Positions 30,321-40,236 of a DNA stretch of 47,139 nt are shown here, piece after piece. This DNA is from Bacteroidia bacterium. GTDB taxonomy: Bacteria; Bacteroidota; Bacteroidia; Bacteroidales; UBA932. The stretch covers positions 1-47,139 of the forward strand of contig JAGKTT010000013.1 in the NCBI GenBank assembly GCA_021153285.1, written 5' to 3'. The number at the start of each line of letters is the position of its first letter. The first letter of the stretch is position 1. Made by a program: the position numbers and the translations under genes. A model generated the notes under the pieces. That model searched no databases, was not told where the DNA came from, and saw only the letters and a list, made by a program, of their open reading frames with translations.

Positions 30321-33305
30321 ATGAGAAAATATCTGACTATGGTGGTGCTGCTGTTTATGAGCATTTCGATGTTCGCCCAGCAGCATTCTGTAAAGGGTAC
30401 GGTGGTGGACCAGAACGGAGTGCCGGTAATCGGAATGACCGTGATGGAGCAGGGTACCCAGAATGGTGCGACCACCGACATTGATGGTAATTATCAGATC
30501 ACTGTTTCCAAGGGGGGGGCAGTACTGGAATTCACCGCACTTGGCTACTCGACTGTTGTTGAGGCAGTGAACAACCGCGCTGTCATCAACGTAACTTCTG
30601 AGGAAGAGGCAATGGTCCTCGATGCAGTCGTAGCCATCGGATATGGTTCAGTCCGCAAGAAGGACCTCACCACAGCCGTTTCAACTGTTTCGACAGAGGA
30701 TATGAAGCTTCGTCCTGTAACTGAGGCTTCAGGTTTCATTCAGGGTAAGGTAGCCGGTGTTACCGTACAGCAGACCAGCGGTCTTCCTGGTAGCGGTATG
30801 ACAGTCCGCGTACGTGGTGCTTCTTCTATCGCATCATCAAACGACCCTCTTTATGTCGTGGACGGCGTGCCTGTAGGTACAGGTAACTATGCGATCGCAT
30901 ACCTCTCTCCACAGGATATCGAGTCAATGCAGATCCTCAAGGATGCTTCTTCAGCTGCCATCTATGGTTCACGTGCTGCGAACGGTGTCGTTCTCATCAC
31001 TACCAAGTCCGGTAAGAAGAGCAAGGGCCCTCAGGTGAACTTCAGCGCATATGTAGGTATCCAGGATGTAAAGCGTTCATATGAGGTTCTTAATGTAGAA
31101 CAGTATAAGGACCTTATGGATGAGATCGGTGCTGTAAACCTTCCTGACGGACTTAAGGATGAGACTGACTGGTTCGATGAAACTTACAAGACAGGTATCA
31201 ACCAGAATTATCAGATTTCTGTGTCGAATGCGAATGAGAATACAAAGTACTATATCGGTGCGGGTTACTCAGATGAGCAGGGTGTACTTCCTGTAGCATT
31301 CAACAAGCGTTTCAACGTAAAGGCTAATGCCGAGTCAGAACTTTACAAGTGGCTCACAGTAGGAACAAACCTCGCGTATTCACATTATAAGAACAATGGT
31401 ATCATTTCAGGTACAGGTTCTAACCGTGCCGGTGTGGTTCTCTCAGTTCTTAACACTCCTACCTATGCCAAGACTTGGAGCGAGCAGCCAGGTGAGAACG
31501 GCTGGTATTGGACCAACTTCTATGGTGCAAACCTTTCAACTCCAGCTGAGAACCTCGCAAGAACTCAGGACAATTACACTCAGACTGACCGTATGCTCCT
31601 TACCGGATATGCTCAGATCAACTTCACAAAGAACTTCAACTTCAAGTCTACAGTTTCAATGGACCGCAGATGGGTTCACAGCTATTCTTACTTGAATCCT
31701 GTCGAGACATCACACGGTCGTACGCAGCACGGACAGGCTTCTTCTGAGAGAAGTGATGATATAAGAATGGTATATGACAATATCTTCACTTATAACAATA
31801 CTTGGGATGCTAAGCATAACTTCGAGGCAATGGCAGGTACCTCTGCAACAACTTCACGTTGGGAGAATCTCTCGGGTTCAAGAAGCAACTTCTCAACTGA
31901 GAATTATGACAAACTTTTCGGTTTGAGCGGTGGTAACAACGGTGGTCTCAGAGGACAGAGCCAGGGTCTCTCAAGATGGGCTATTATGTCATATCTTGCT
32001 CGTGTTTCATATAACTTCGACAGCAAGTACTATGTTACTGTAAACTTCCGTGCGGACGGTTCTTCAAAACTTGCTCCTGGAAACCGTTGGGGTTACTTCC
32101 CTTCAGCTTCTGCTGCTTGGCGTATTTCAAGTGAAGAGTTTATGAGTGATGTGGAGTGGATCAACGACCTCAAGCTTCGCGTGGGTTGGGGACAGCAGGG
32201 TAACCAGTCAGGTCTGGGTGACTATGCTTGGGTTCAGACATATGGCACAAACTACTTCGACTGGACAAACAGCGAGTATACTCTTGCAGTTCCTACAGTA
32301 GGCTCAAAGAACAATATCGGAAACAAAGGCCTTACCTGGGAAACTACAACACAGACCAATATCGGTGTTGACTGGTCTATGTTCAACAGCCGTCTCGTGG
32401 TTACTCTCGACGGTTACTACAAGTATACCAAGGATCTCCTTATGAACGTACCTCTTCCTGATCCAAATCCAAGCATTTACAGAAATGAGGGTGAGATGTC
32501 TAACTGGGGTCTCGAGCTTGCCATCAACTCCGTTAACATCGAGAACAAGGACTGGAACTGGACAACCGACTTCAATATTTCAATGAACCGCAATAAGCTC
32601 GAGAGTCTCGATCTTAAGTCTGTTTACTATTATACAAAGACTTCTGAAAACTTCAGTGATTATTGCGTTAGAATGACTCCTGGTCAGCCTCTTTCAATGT
32701 TCTGGGGTTACAAGGCTCTTGGAGTGGATCCTGAAACAGGTATGATCCAGTACGAGGATCATAATGAAGACGGTAAGATTACTGATGCCGACAAGCATTA
32801 TATCGGTAACGCAAATCCGCTCTTTACAGCTGGTCTCACCAATACTGTAAGCTATAAGGGACTCAGCCTCACTGTCCTGGTGACCTCATCTTATGGCAAT
32901 GATATCTACAATGCATCAAAGATTGACCTTGTAGGTATGGTATCAGGTGCTAACCAGATCACTGACGTTCTCCGTCGCTGGAGAACTCCAGGTCAGATTA
33001 CAGATATTCCTAAGTCCAACGAGATCGACAACCTCAAGACTTCTACCAGATGGATTGAGGACGGTTCTTATCTCAAGATCAAGAATATAACTCTTTCATA
33101 TAATATCACTCATCCGGCTCTCAAGAAGGCTAACATTGCACGTATCCAGCCATATGTGACTTTGGATAATATGATTACCTTCACAAACTATTCAGGATAT
33201 GACCCTGAAATGAGCCAGTATACAAGTGCTACATCAATGGGCGTTGACTGGGGTACTTATCCTTGTGTAAGAAGCGTTGTATTCGGTGTTAATATTGACT
33301 TCTAA
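30321..33305 (+). CDS. SusC-like TonB-dependent outer-membrane transporter
   Basis: 994 residues. Signal peptide ending SMFAQ, then a carboxypeptidase-regulatory-like domain (VKGTVVDQNGVPVIGMTVMEQG). The SusC hallmark VAIGYGSVRKKDLT is followed by the plug (IQGKVAGVTVQQTSGLPGSG, SNDPLYVVDGVPVG, SMQILKDASSAAIYGSRAANGV) and a 22-strand barrel ending in VFGVNIDF. It imports oligosaccharides across the outer membrane with TonB energy, capped by the SusD protein encoded 18 nt downstream. No N-terminal STN domain is present, so signalling through an anti-sigma factor is unlikely and control by the nearby DUF6377 protein is more plausible. Confidence 0.96.
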   Translation: MRKYLTMVVLLFMSISMFAQQHSVKGTVVDQNGVPVIGMTVMEQGTQNGATTDIDGNYQITVSKGGAVLEFTALGYSTVVEAVNNRAVINVTSEEEAMVLDAVVAIGYGSVRKKDLTTAVSTVSTEDMKLRPVTEASGFIQGKVAGVTVQQTSGLPGSGMTVRVRGASSIASSNDPLYVVDGVPVGTGNYAIAYLSPQDIESMQILKDASSAAIYGSRAANGVVLITTKSGKKSKGPQVNFSAYVGIQDVKRSYEVLNVEQYKDLMDEIGAVNLPDGLKDETDWFDETYKTGINQNYQISVSNANENTKYYIGAGYSDEQGVLPVAFNKRFNVKANAESELYKWLTVGTNLAYSHYKNNGIISGTGSNRAGVVLSVLNTPTYAKTWSEQPGENGWYWTNFYGANLSTPAENLARTQDNYTQTDRMLLTGYAQINFTKNFNFKSTVSMDRRWVHSYSYLNPVETSHGRTQHGQASSERSDDIRMVYDNIFTYNNTWDAKHNFEAMAGTSATTSRWENLSGSRSNFSTENYDKLFGLSGGNNGGLRGQSQGLSRWAIMSYLARVSYNFDSKYYVTVNFRADGSSKLAPGNRWGYFPSASAAWRISSEEFMSDVEWINDLKLRVGWGQQGNQSGLGDYAWVQTYGTNYFDWTNSEYTLAVPTVGSKNNIGNKGLTWETTTQTNIGVDWSMFNSRLVVTLDGYYKYTKDLLMNVPLPDPNPSIYRNEGEMSNWGLELAINSVNIENKDWNWTTDFNISMNRNKLESLDLKSVYYYTKTSENFSDYCVRMTPGQPLSMFWGYKALGVDPETGMIQYEDHNEDGKITDADKHYIGNANPLFTAGLTNTVSYKGLSLTVLVTSSYGNDIYNASKIDLVGMVSGANQITDVLRRWRTPGQITDIPKSNEIDNLKTSTRWIEDGSYLKIKNITLSYNITHPALKKANIARIQPYVTLDNMITFTNYSGYDPEMSQYTSATSMGVDWGTYPCVRSVVFGVNIDF

Positions 33306-33323
33306 AGATCTAATTGATAAGAT

Positions 33324-34829
33324 ATGAAAAGAATATATAGAATTTTAATGATTGCCTCTGTTGTCAGCCTTGCATCCTGCAATCTGGATCTTTATCCTGA
33401 GACCGGATACAATGAGGGCAATGTGAATGTAGAAGAGAGTACTGAGTCTCAGTACAATACAAGAGAGGATATGAAGGGACTTCGCGATGCCATCTATCAA
33501 AGCTGGGCTAAGGGAGTTCAGGAGTACGGCTATCAGGACTTCCTTATTTATTCAGAGTGCCGTGCTGATAATGCTTACTGCGGAACAAATACTGCCGAGA
33601 TTATGAATATCGAGGCTAACAAGCAGGACGGATCAAATCCTAACGTGGAGCGTGACTGGGGATACTACCTCCAGCAGATGAGTAATGCTAACAATATCAT
33701 TCTCAATGTCGATCGAGTGATGCAGCAGGACCCTACCCTTACTCAGGCTGAGGCTAACGAGTGGAGTGCAGAGGCAAGATGCTGGAAGGCTTGGGCTCTT
33801 TTCCAGATGTCACGTCTTTGGGGACCTGTTCCGGTAATCAATACTATCCCACCAGCAATCACATCGGAGAATGTAGAGGAGGTTTATTTCGAGTACTTCC
33901 CTCCACAGGAGACTCTTGAAACTGTTTATACTCAGCTCGTTGAGGACCTCACTTTCGCGATCCAGTATGCTCCGGATGTGGATCCTTCCGATAAGTTCAA
34001 ATTCACAAAGGCATTTGCAAAGGGACTTCTCGCACGTATCTATGCCGAGGCTCCTATCCGTGACTGGAACAAGGTAGCGGAACTCTGTACATCGATCGAG
34101 AATGACTATGGCTTTGAGCTTTGCGAGGATTATGGTGAAATGTGGTCATACGATGAGAATGATGCTATCCGTAATACCAAGGAGTCTATCTTTGAGGTAC
34201 AGTGGACTAAGGCCAGCGGAAACTGGGTGTGGATGATGTTCCATAGAAATGCTTACAGCCCAGCAGACAGCTACACTTGGGCAAAGTGGGTCACTCCTTC
34301 AAGAAACCTCATCAAGGCATATGATAAGGCCGGTGATACAGAAAGAAAGAATGCATCCATCATCATCGATGCCTGCCCTTGGTCAAATTACTATCCTGCT
34401 GAGGAGTATGCATTTATGCATAAGGTTCCTACAAATGCATCAAGCATCATCCTGATGCGTCTTGGTGAAATCAAGCTTCTCCACGCCGAGGCTCTCGCTT
34501 GTACCGGTGACCTTGCTGGTGCGACAGCACTCGTGAACGAGATTCGTGAGCGTGCAGGTATCAAGCCTATCCAGCAGCCTGCAAGTCAGGAAGATATGAT
34601 TACTGCTGTTCTTGATGAGCGTCGTCTTGAGCTTGCGTTTGAGGGACACCGTTTCTTTGACCTTGTACGTCACGGCCTCGATAGAGCAAAGGCTGTTCAC
34701 GATTCAATGAACGCCGAGGATTCTTACTGGCTTCCAAGATTCCCGCTTTCGGAGGATACCATTCTTATGCCGGTTCCTCAGAGTGCGCTTGAGGATAATC
34801 CTACTCTTGTTCAGAACCCTGGATATTAA
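33324..34829 (+). CDS. SusD/RagB-like surface glycan-binding lipoprotein
   Basis: 501 residues. Lipobox LASC (residues 16-19), then NLDLYPETGYNE. The SusD fold is seen in the TPR-like helices (AEARCWKAWALFQMSRLWGPVPVI) and the C-terminal segment LDERRLELAFEGHRFFDLVRHG, a conserved RagB/SusD signature. It captures glycan at the cell surface and forms the lid of the SusC transporter. Directly followed by a GH30 gene (6 nt gap). Confidence 0.96.
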   Translation: MKRIYRILMIASVVSLASCNLDLYPETGYNEGNVNVEESTESQYNTREDMKGLRDAIYQSWAKGVQEYGYQDFLIYSECRADNAYCGTNTAEIMNIEANKQDGSNPNVERDWGYYLQQMSNANNIILNVDRVMQQDPTLTQAEANEWSAEARCWKAWALFQMSRLWGPVPVINTIPPAITSENVEEVYFEYFPPQETLETVYTQLVEDLTFAIQYAPDVDPSDKFKFTKAFAKGLLARIYAEAPIRDWNKVAELCTSIENDYGFELCEDYGEMWSYDENDAIRNTKESIFEVQWTKASGNWVWMMFHRNAYSPADSYTWAKWVTPSRNLIKAYDKAGDTERKNASIIIDACPWSNYYPAEEYAFMHKVPTNASSIILMRLGEIKLLHAEALACTGDLAGATALVNEIRERAGIKPIQQPASQEDMITAVLDERRLELAFEGHRFFDLVRHGLDRAKAVHDSMNAEDSYWLPRFPLSEDTILMPVPQSALEDNPTLVQNPGY

Positions 34830-34835
34830 TAGCTT

Positions 34836-36407
34836 ATGGTTATGAAAGTTTCTAAGTTATTTCTTACTGCTGGTCTTGCCTGTCTATGCGCCTGCAACTG
34901 CACTACATCCAAGCCTGAAAACACTCAGACTCCAGTTGAGCCTGAAGTTGTGAAGGATGTAGCAGCGTATGTTACAACATCAGACAGCAGATTTCAGTTC
35001 GAGAAGTCGTATTTCGACTTCGGAAAGACAGGCAGTATGTCACCATATCTTATAACATACGATAAGACAGCTCTTGCTGCGGAGCCTGTCGATGGTTTCG
35101 GACTTGCCGTGACAACATCAACAGCCTACAACCTTCTCAAGATGTCCCAGGAGGACAGGACTGCTTTCCTGACTGAGACTTTTTCACGTGAGAAAGGTGC
35201 CGGAATGAGTCTCATCCGAGTTTCAATCGGTGCTTCAGACTTCTGTCTTGCTGACAATTATACCTGGTGCGATACTCCTGGTCTTGAGAACTTTGCTGTT
35301 CACGCAGAGGATAGGAATAATCTCTTTCCTATTCTCAAGGAAATCTATGCCATCAACCCTGACGTGAAGATCATCGGTTCACCTTGGTCTTGTCCTCAGT
35401 GGATGAAGTGTAATATGCCTGGCGGAAACAACTGGGATGTATCCAAGTTCAATGTTCCTGTGACAGACGAAACTACATACAACTCTTGGACTGGCGGTCG
35501 TCTCAAGCCATCTTGCTATGATGAGTATGCAGAGTATTTCGTGAAGTGGATCCAGACAATGGAGGCCGAGGGTTTCGATATCCACGCGATCACAATGCAG
35601 AACGAGCCTCTCAACCCAGGTAACTCAATGTCACTGGTAATGCCTTGGCAGGATCAGAAGGAGTTCGTGAAGGTTCTCGGTCCAGCAATGGACAAGGCTG
35701 GTCTCGCTGACGTGGAGATCCTCCTCTTCGACCACAACTTCGATTATGACGGAAAGGAAGGTCAGGACAATTATCCGCTCAACATCTACGCTGACCCTGA
35801 GGCTTACAAATGGGCTGACGGTTCTGCTTGGCACAATTACGGCGGAAGCGTGACAGAGCTTGATGAGGTCTATAAGACTAATCCTGAGAAAAAGATCTAC
35901 TTCACAGAGGCTTCTATCGGTGAGTGGATCGGTGGATGGGATGGTAGATGGAACTTTAACTTCCTTTCAAACTGTCTTCTTAACGACTACTCTACAATGT
36001 TCCTCGGCGTTCTTTCACGTGGTGGAAGGGGATCTGTTCTCTGGAACCTTATGCTTGACGAAAAGAGAGGCCCTTACAGCAGACACGACGGTTCTTGCAA
36101 GACTTGCTATGGTGCTGTGACTATCAATTCTGCTGACTACAAGGCCATCGTAAAGAACAGTCACTGGTTCAATTGCGCTCACGCTTCTGTAGCTCTCAAG
36201 CCAGGAGCAAGAAGAATGCAGCATAAGGCTTTTGCTCTTCCGTCAGGATTCGAAGTGCAGATGTATCTTAATCCGGATAATACAATCGGTGTTCTTATGT
36301 GCAATAAGAACAGCTCAAGCCAGCAGGTTGTATTCTCAAATGATAAATTCACTGTTAAGTATAACGTGCCAGCTAATAGTCTGGTATCACTCCTTTGGCA
36401 GGAATAA
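34836..36407 (+). CDS. GH30 family lipoprotein, probable endo-beta-1,6-glucanase
   Basis: 523 residues. A lipobox-like LCAC near residues 17-20 suggests a surface lipoprotein. The GH30 (beta/alpha)8 domain covers about 80-425: GFGLAVTTSTAYNL, LIRVSIGASDF, acid/base Glu257 in TMQNEP and nucleophile Glu358 in IYFTEASIGEW. A beta-sandwich follows (AFALPSGFEVQMYLNPDNTIGVLMCNKN). The protein groups by eye with beta-1,6-glucanase/glucosylceramidase-type GH30 (subfamily 3). From memory, the B. thetaiotaomicron pustulan locus (BT3309-3314) has the same susC-susD-GH30-SGBP content, so beta-1,6-glucan is the likely substrate. ATG 34842 is an alternative start. Confidence 0.88.
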   Translation: MVMKVSKLFLTAGLACLCACNCTTSKPENTQTPVEPEVVKDVAAYVTTSDSRFQFEKSYFDFGKTGSMSPYLITYDKTALAAEPVDGFGLAVTTSTAYNLLKMSQEDRTAFLTETFSREKGAGMSLIRVSIGASDFCLADNYTWCDTPGLENFAVHAEDRNNLFPILKEIYAINPDVKIIGSPWSCPQWMKCNMPGGNNWDVSKFNVPVTDETTYNSWTGGRLKPSCYDEYAEYFVKWIQTMEAEGFDIHAITMQNEPLNPGNSMSLVMPWQDQKEFVKVLGPAMDKAGLADVEILLFDHNFDYDGKEGQDNYPLNIYADPEAYKWADGSAWHNYGGSVTELDEVYKTNPEKKIYFTEASIGEWIGGWDGRWNFNFLSNCLLNDYSTMFLGVLSRGGRGSVLWNLMLDEKRGPYSRHDGSCKTCYGAVTINSADYKAIVKNSHWFNCAHASVALKPGARRMQHKAFALPSGFEVQMYLNPDNTIGVLMCNKNSSSQQVVFSNDKFTVKYNVPANSLVSLLWQE

Positions 36408-36420
36408 CATTAAAACATAA

Positions 36421-38505
36421 ATGAATATGAATAAATTTATAAAGATAGCGGTATTGATCGGATCTGGTGTAATGGCTTTTGCTTCCTGCCAGAGAGAATT
36501 TCAATTCGAGTTTGCCGAGAACGGTCCAGAAATGAATGTGGATTGTGAAAATCAGGCATATTTAGGTGGCAGCATTGAATTTTCAGTCAATGTGTCTGAC
36601 AAGGAATATCCATTGTCTATTCTTAAGGCACACCTCTTCACAGACCTTGATGTGGAAGGTGGCAAGCCAGAGCCTGTAGCTTCATTTGAGGTCAGAACCA
36701 AGGAAGAAGGAACATATGAGGGCAGCCTTGCTGTTCCTTACAGCATCAATGTCTCAGATGGAAATATGCCTGTAGTATTCACTTCGGTAAATACTCATCT
36801 CGGATATACATATGATACAGTATATGTGGCTGTATCGCGTCCTAAGTACGAGTATCTCACACTCAAGACTGACGACGGCGCTGAGTACCGTATGGAGAAG
36901 AAAGAGGTTACATCTGAAGAACCACTTGCTTCTGACAACTATTGGTACGGTTATACCGGTAACTTCCCTGCGGAATGCAAGGCTGTTATTGTAGCTCCTG
37001 AATATCAGGATGTTCCTGAACTGACATTCGGTTGGAGCGGAACAGGTATTGAAGTAGGTGCTGAGGATTATATCACATTCTCAAATGGTATTGCCGGTGA
37101 GTATGAGATTACATTCAATACTTACGATCTTTCTGCTGGTCCGTTCATCACTCTTGAGATCAATGGTGTCGAGACAGAAATGGTGGCAACAGACAAGTAT
37201 GCGGCAGTTGTCAATCTTACTCAGGGTAGTGATATCCAGATTACAGGATTTGCTCCTGGTTTTGAGGGCTGGACAATTGATCCTGACTACCTTGAAATGA
37301 CTGATCCTGCAGGAACATTCAGATTCCTTGCTGTTGACGGTCTTTACAAATTGATTGTTGAGACAAAGAACGAGTTCATCAGAGTAGAAGCTATGAAGGA
37401 TATGACTAATCTTGCTACATTGAATTCTGATGGAACTGGTGCTGTATGGCTTATCGGTAGTGATAAGGTCGGAAAGCCGACTATGGCTCAGGGTGCATCC
37501 TGGTCACCAGAGGCTGGTGGTCTCTGTCTTGCACAGGTAGCTCCGAAGGTTCACCAGATCACTCTTGTTGCAGGTGTTCAGCTTTCTTGCGATGATGTGA
37601 ACTTCAAGTTCTTCCACCAGAAGACCTGGGGTGGTGAGTTTGGTTCTTCTAGCCTTACTTCAGACAGCGATACATTCTATGTGAATGCCGGATCAAGCGA
37701 CAACGGTAACGTATTCCTCCACGATGGCAAGACTCTTGAGATGGGTTCTATCTGGAGATTTACAGTGGATCTGACTGCTTATGACGGCACTACAGGTGGT
37801 GTCCTCAGAGTAGAGTGCATCGGTATGCAGGAGATCGAGGCAGAAAACCTTACATTTGCAGGAGTAGAGATGGAAATGCTCTCAGCTGACCTTTATGGTG
37901 CAGCAGTTGCCCTTGAGAAAGGACAGACAATTGCAGTGTCAGGTATCGACAGCCCTGCATCGTGGTATATGGATCCTGACTATTTCACAATGGATGCGTC
38001 TGGACTTAAGTTCAATGCTTCGACTGGCAACTATTACATCAAGGCTAATACATCACTCAAGTATGTAGTGGTGAACAGACTTAATGCTGATGGTGAAGAT
38101 GCTACTCTTGCAGAGGGTGCTCTCTGGCTGATGGGATGGGGTACTGCACATCCTACAATGGCTTCCCAGTTCGGATGGACTCCAGGAGCTGCTTACTGTA
38201 TGGCTGAGGTGAATCCAGGTGTATATCAGATGACAGGTATCGCAGTTGAAGAGTCAGATAGCGAGACAATCGGAGGTCGCTTCAGATATGATTACCTTTC
38301 ATTCAAATATTTCCACCAGAATGGCTGGGGAGGAGAGAAAGGACAGGGTACTGTCGTTCTTACAGACGAGGCTTCAAAGTGGATCAAGGATGCGGGCAAT
38401 CTCGAACTTGCTGACGGTGTTCAGCTTGAGAAAGGTGCTACTTATGTACTTACTATCGACCTTTCTGTATCCGGAACGGAGACTGTTGACTTCGTAAAGA
38501 AGTAA
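36421..38505 (+). CDS. SusE/F-position surface glycan-binding lipoprotein with internal repeats
   Basis: 694 residues with a lipobox FASC near residue 23. Two related C-terminal modules are visible: GAVWLIGSDKVGKPTMAQGASWSPEAG...NFKFFHQKTWGGEFG (about 340-405) and GALWLMGWGTAHPTMASQFGWTPGAA...SFKYFHQNGWGGEKG (about 560-640). Each is preceded by a segment with WxxDPDY. The Trp/His/Phe-rich modules are likely carbohydrate-binding. This is the fourth PUL gene, 13 nt after the GH30 gene, and should hold the polymer near the enzyme. A strong terminator ends the operon. Confidence 0.8.
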   Translation: MNMNKFIKIAVLIGSGVMAFASCQREFQFEFAENGPEMNVDCENQAYLGGSIEFSVNVSDKEYPLSILKAHLFTDLDVEGGKPEPVASFEVRTKEEGTYEGSLAVPYSINVSDGNMPVVFTSVNTHLGYTYDTVYVAVSRPKYEYLTLKTDDGAEYRMEKKEVTSEEPLASDNYWYGYTGNFPAECKAVIVAPEYQDVPELTFGWSGTGIEVGAEDYITFSNGIAGEYEITFNTYDLSAGPFITLEINGVETEMVATDKYAAVVNLTQGSDIQITGFAPGFEGWTIDPDYLEMTDPAGTFRFLAVDGLYKLIVETKNEFIRVEAMKDMTNLATLNSDGTGAVWLIGSDKVGKPTMAQGASWSPEAGGLCLAQVAPKVHQITLVAGVQLSCDDVNFKFFHQKTWGGEFGSSSLTSDSDTFYVNAGSSDNGNVFLHDGKTLEMGSIWRFTVDLTAYDGTTGGVLRVECIGMQEIEAENLTFAGVEMEMLSADLYGAAVALEKGQTIAVSGIDSPASWYMDPDYFTMDASGLKFNASTGNYYIKANTSLKYVVVNRLNADGEDATLAEGALWLMGWGTAHPTMASQFGWTPGAAYCMAEVNPGVYQMTGIAVEESDSETIGGRFRYDYLSFKYFHQNGWGGEKGQGTVVLTDEASKWIKDAGNLELADGVQLEKGATYVLTIDLSVSGTETVDFVKK

Positions 38506-38526
38506 CATACTTCTGATAATCATACG

Positions 38527-38562
38527 AAAGGCTGATGACGGCATCGTCATCAGCCTTTTTTT
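38527..38562 (+). terminator. Terminator of the PUL operon
   Basis: AAAGGCTGATGACG (38527-38540), loop GCAT, CGTCATCAGCCTTT (38545-38558), then T run. Perfect 14-bp stem. Confidence 0.93.
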
Positions 38563-38563
38563 G

Positions 38564-38571
38564 TATATTTG
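38564..38571 (+). promoter_or_regulatory. -7 element for the DUF6377 regulator
   Basis: TATATTTG directly after the PUL terminator. It overlaps the in-frame ATG at 38569, so the real start must be the ATG at 38590. Confidence 0.6.
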
Positions 38572-38589
38572 CCCTGCTTATTGAAAAAT

Positions 38590-40230
38590 ATGAAGAAGAT
38601 AGCCGTCATAGTCCTTGCCTGTTTCTTTGCAGCAGCTGCTGCGTTTTCCTGTGACCGACATCAGGAAGCCCCCTTGCTGGAGCTTCTGGACGAGACATTG
38701 GAAATGAAGGAAACTTATAAGGGATACTTCCAAAAGAGAATTGCAGTGCTGGAGGATGTTCTGGCTGAGCAGGTGGATCCAGAGCAGGTTTACAATATCC
38801 GCAAAAGAATGGCTACGGCTTACAGGACCCATAGTTTCGATTCTACCTTGAAGTGTCTTCTGGCTAACAGGTGGCTTGCCATAAAGTCAAAAGATATTCA
38901 TAAGAAAGCTGAGACAGACTTTATGCTTGTCGAGGTTTATACAATGGCAGGTTATCACGTGGAGGCGGGAGATATCCTTGATCGGTATTCTGCGGAAACC
39001 GTTCCTGAGAATCTTTTAAAATCTTATTATGATGCCGCTCATTGCTTCTATGGCGAGACGATGGCCTATACTTCCTCAGATGAAATATATGCCGAAAAAG
39101 GGGCTAAAAGAGATAATCTCAGGGATATTCTTCTGAAAATGATACCGGAGAGGACTCTCGAATGGTATGATCTGAAGCGAGAAGAGGCCGAGTCTGTACG
39201 CGATACAGTGATGGCCAGAGAATACGCTTCCAAGATGACGGAGTGTACCGAGGTGAATACACCGGACTATGCCAGGGCTTGTTATTTTTACGCTAATACC
39301 TTTGTCGATGCCATCAAGAGGGAAGAGTGGCTCATCCGTTCTGCAATAGCAGATGTGATGTGTGCTACGAATGACTATGCATCGCTCAATGAGATTTCAC
39401 GCATCCTTTTCGAACGTGGTGATATTGACAGAGCGTTCCGTTATGTCGCTGATCATTGTATGACTGATGCCCTTGCTTACAATGGAAAACTCAGAGCCTG
39501 GCAGATATCCCAGTTTTTCCCTGAAATCGAGCAGGCTTATCAGGATAAGCATCTTCGTCAGACAAAAAGAATGGCAATGATGATCTTCATTGCGGTACTC
39601 CTGCTGGCTCTTCTCCTTTTCCTTCTCCTATTTATCTTCAAGCGTCAGCAGATTATGGACTCAATGCGAAAGAAGCTTCAGGAGTCATATATGCAGATCG
39701 ATGAACGAAATCGCGAACTGACAGACATAAACAACCGTCTCGTGACTCTGAATTCCCAGATGCAGGAGGCTGACAAGGTGAAGCAGGAGTATATTGCTCT
39801 TTTCTTAGGTATATTGTCCGAAAACATCAGCAAGACACGTCAATACCGTCATCACGTGCTGAAAGCCATCCGACAGGGCAATACAAAGTCTCTTGAGCAG
39901 GAAATCGAGCTGCTGCCATCAATGGATGACGACATACAGGAGTTCTACAAAATGTTTGATGAGACTTTCGTCAACCTTTATCCTGACTTTGTAGACAAGT
40001 TCAATGAACTTCTTGCAGATGGTGCTGCCATTGTTCCTAAAGGAGATGATATCCTTACGCCGGAGCTCAGAATCTTCGCGCTTATAAAGCTTGGAATCTC
40101 TGACTCCAGCAAGATAGCCTCGCTTCTGCATTATTCGGCCAATACCATATATAATTACAGAGCCAAGATAAAGAACAAGGCTCGTGGCTCCAGAAGCGAG
40201 TTTGAGGAAGCAGTGAGGAATATTGGATAA
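38590..40230 (+). CDS. DUF6377-domain membrane regulator, probable PUL regulator
   Basis: 546 residues from the ATG at 38590, placed after the -7 box. A signal/lipobox-like start (AAFSC) is followed by a helical, TPR-like periplasmic sensor (about 40-325) and one transmembrane helix near 328-350 (MIFIAVLLLALLLFLLLFIF). Then come a coiled coil (about 355-400) and the DUF6377 region with a C-terminal LuxR-like helix-turn-helix (LGISDSSKIASLLHYSANTIYNYRAKIKNKA, about 498-530). Such proteins are thought to sense a ligand in the periplasm and bind DNA from the membrane. Its position right behind the PUL suggests that it controls it; this is inference. Confidence 0.78.
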   Translation: MKKIAVIVLACFFAAAAAFSCDRHQEAPLLELLDETLEMKETYKGYFQKRIAVLEDVLAEQVDPEQVYNIRKRMATAYRTHSFDSTLKCLLANRWLAIKSKDIHKKAETDFMLVEVYTMAGYHVEAGDILDRYSAETVPENLLKSYYDAAHCFYGETMAYTSSDEIYAEKGAKRDNLRDILLKMIPERTLEWYDLKREEAESVRDTVMAREYASKMTECTEVNTPDYARACYFYANTFVDAIKREEWLIRSAIADVMCATNDYASLNEISRILFERGDIDRAFRYVADHCMTDALAYNGKLRAWQISQFFPEIEQAYQDKHLRQTKRMAMMIFIAVLLLALLLFLLLFIFKRQQIMDSMRKKLQESYMQIDERNRELTDINNRLVTLNSQMQEADKVKQEYIALFLGILSENISKTRQYRHHVLKAIRQGNTKSLEQEIELLPSMDDDIQEFYKMFDETFVNLYPDFVDKFNELLADGAAIVPKGDDILTPELRIFALIKLGISDSSKIASLLHYSANTIYNYRAKIKNKARGSRSEFEEAVRNIG

Positions 40231-40236
40231 CCTTTC

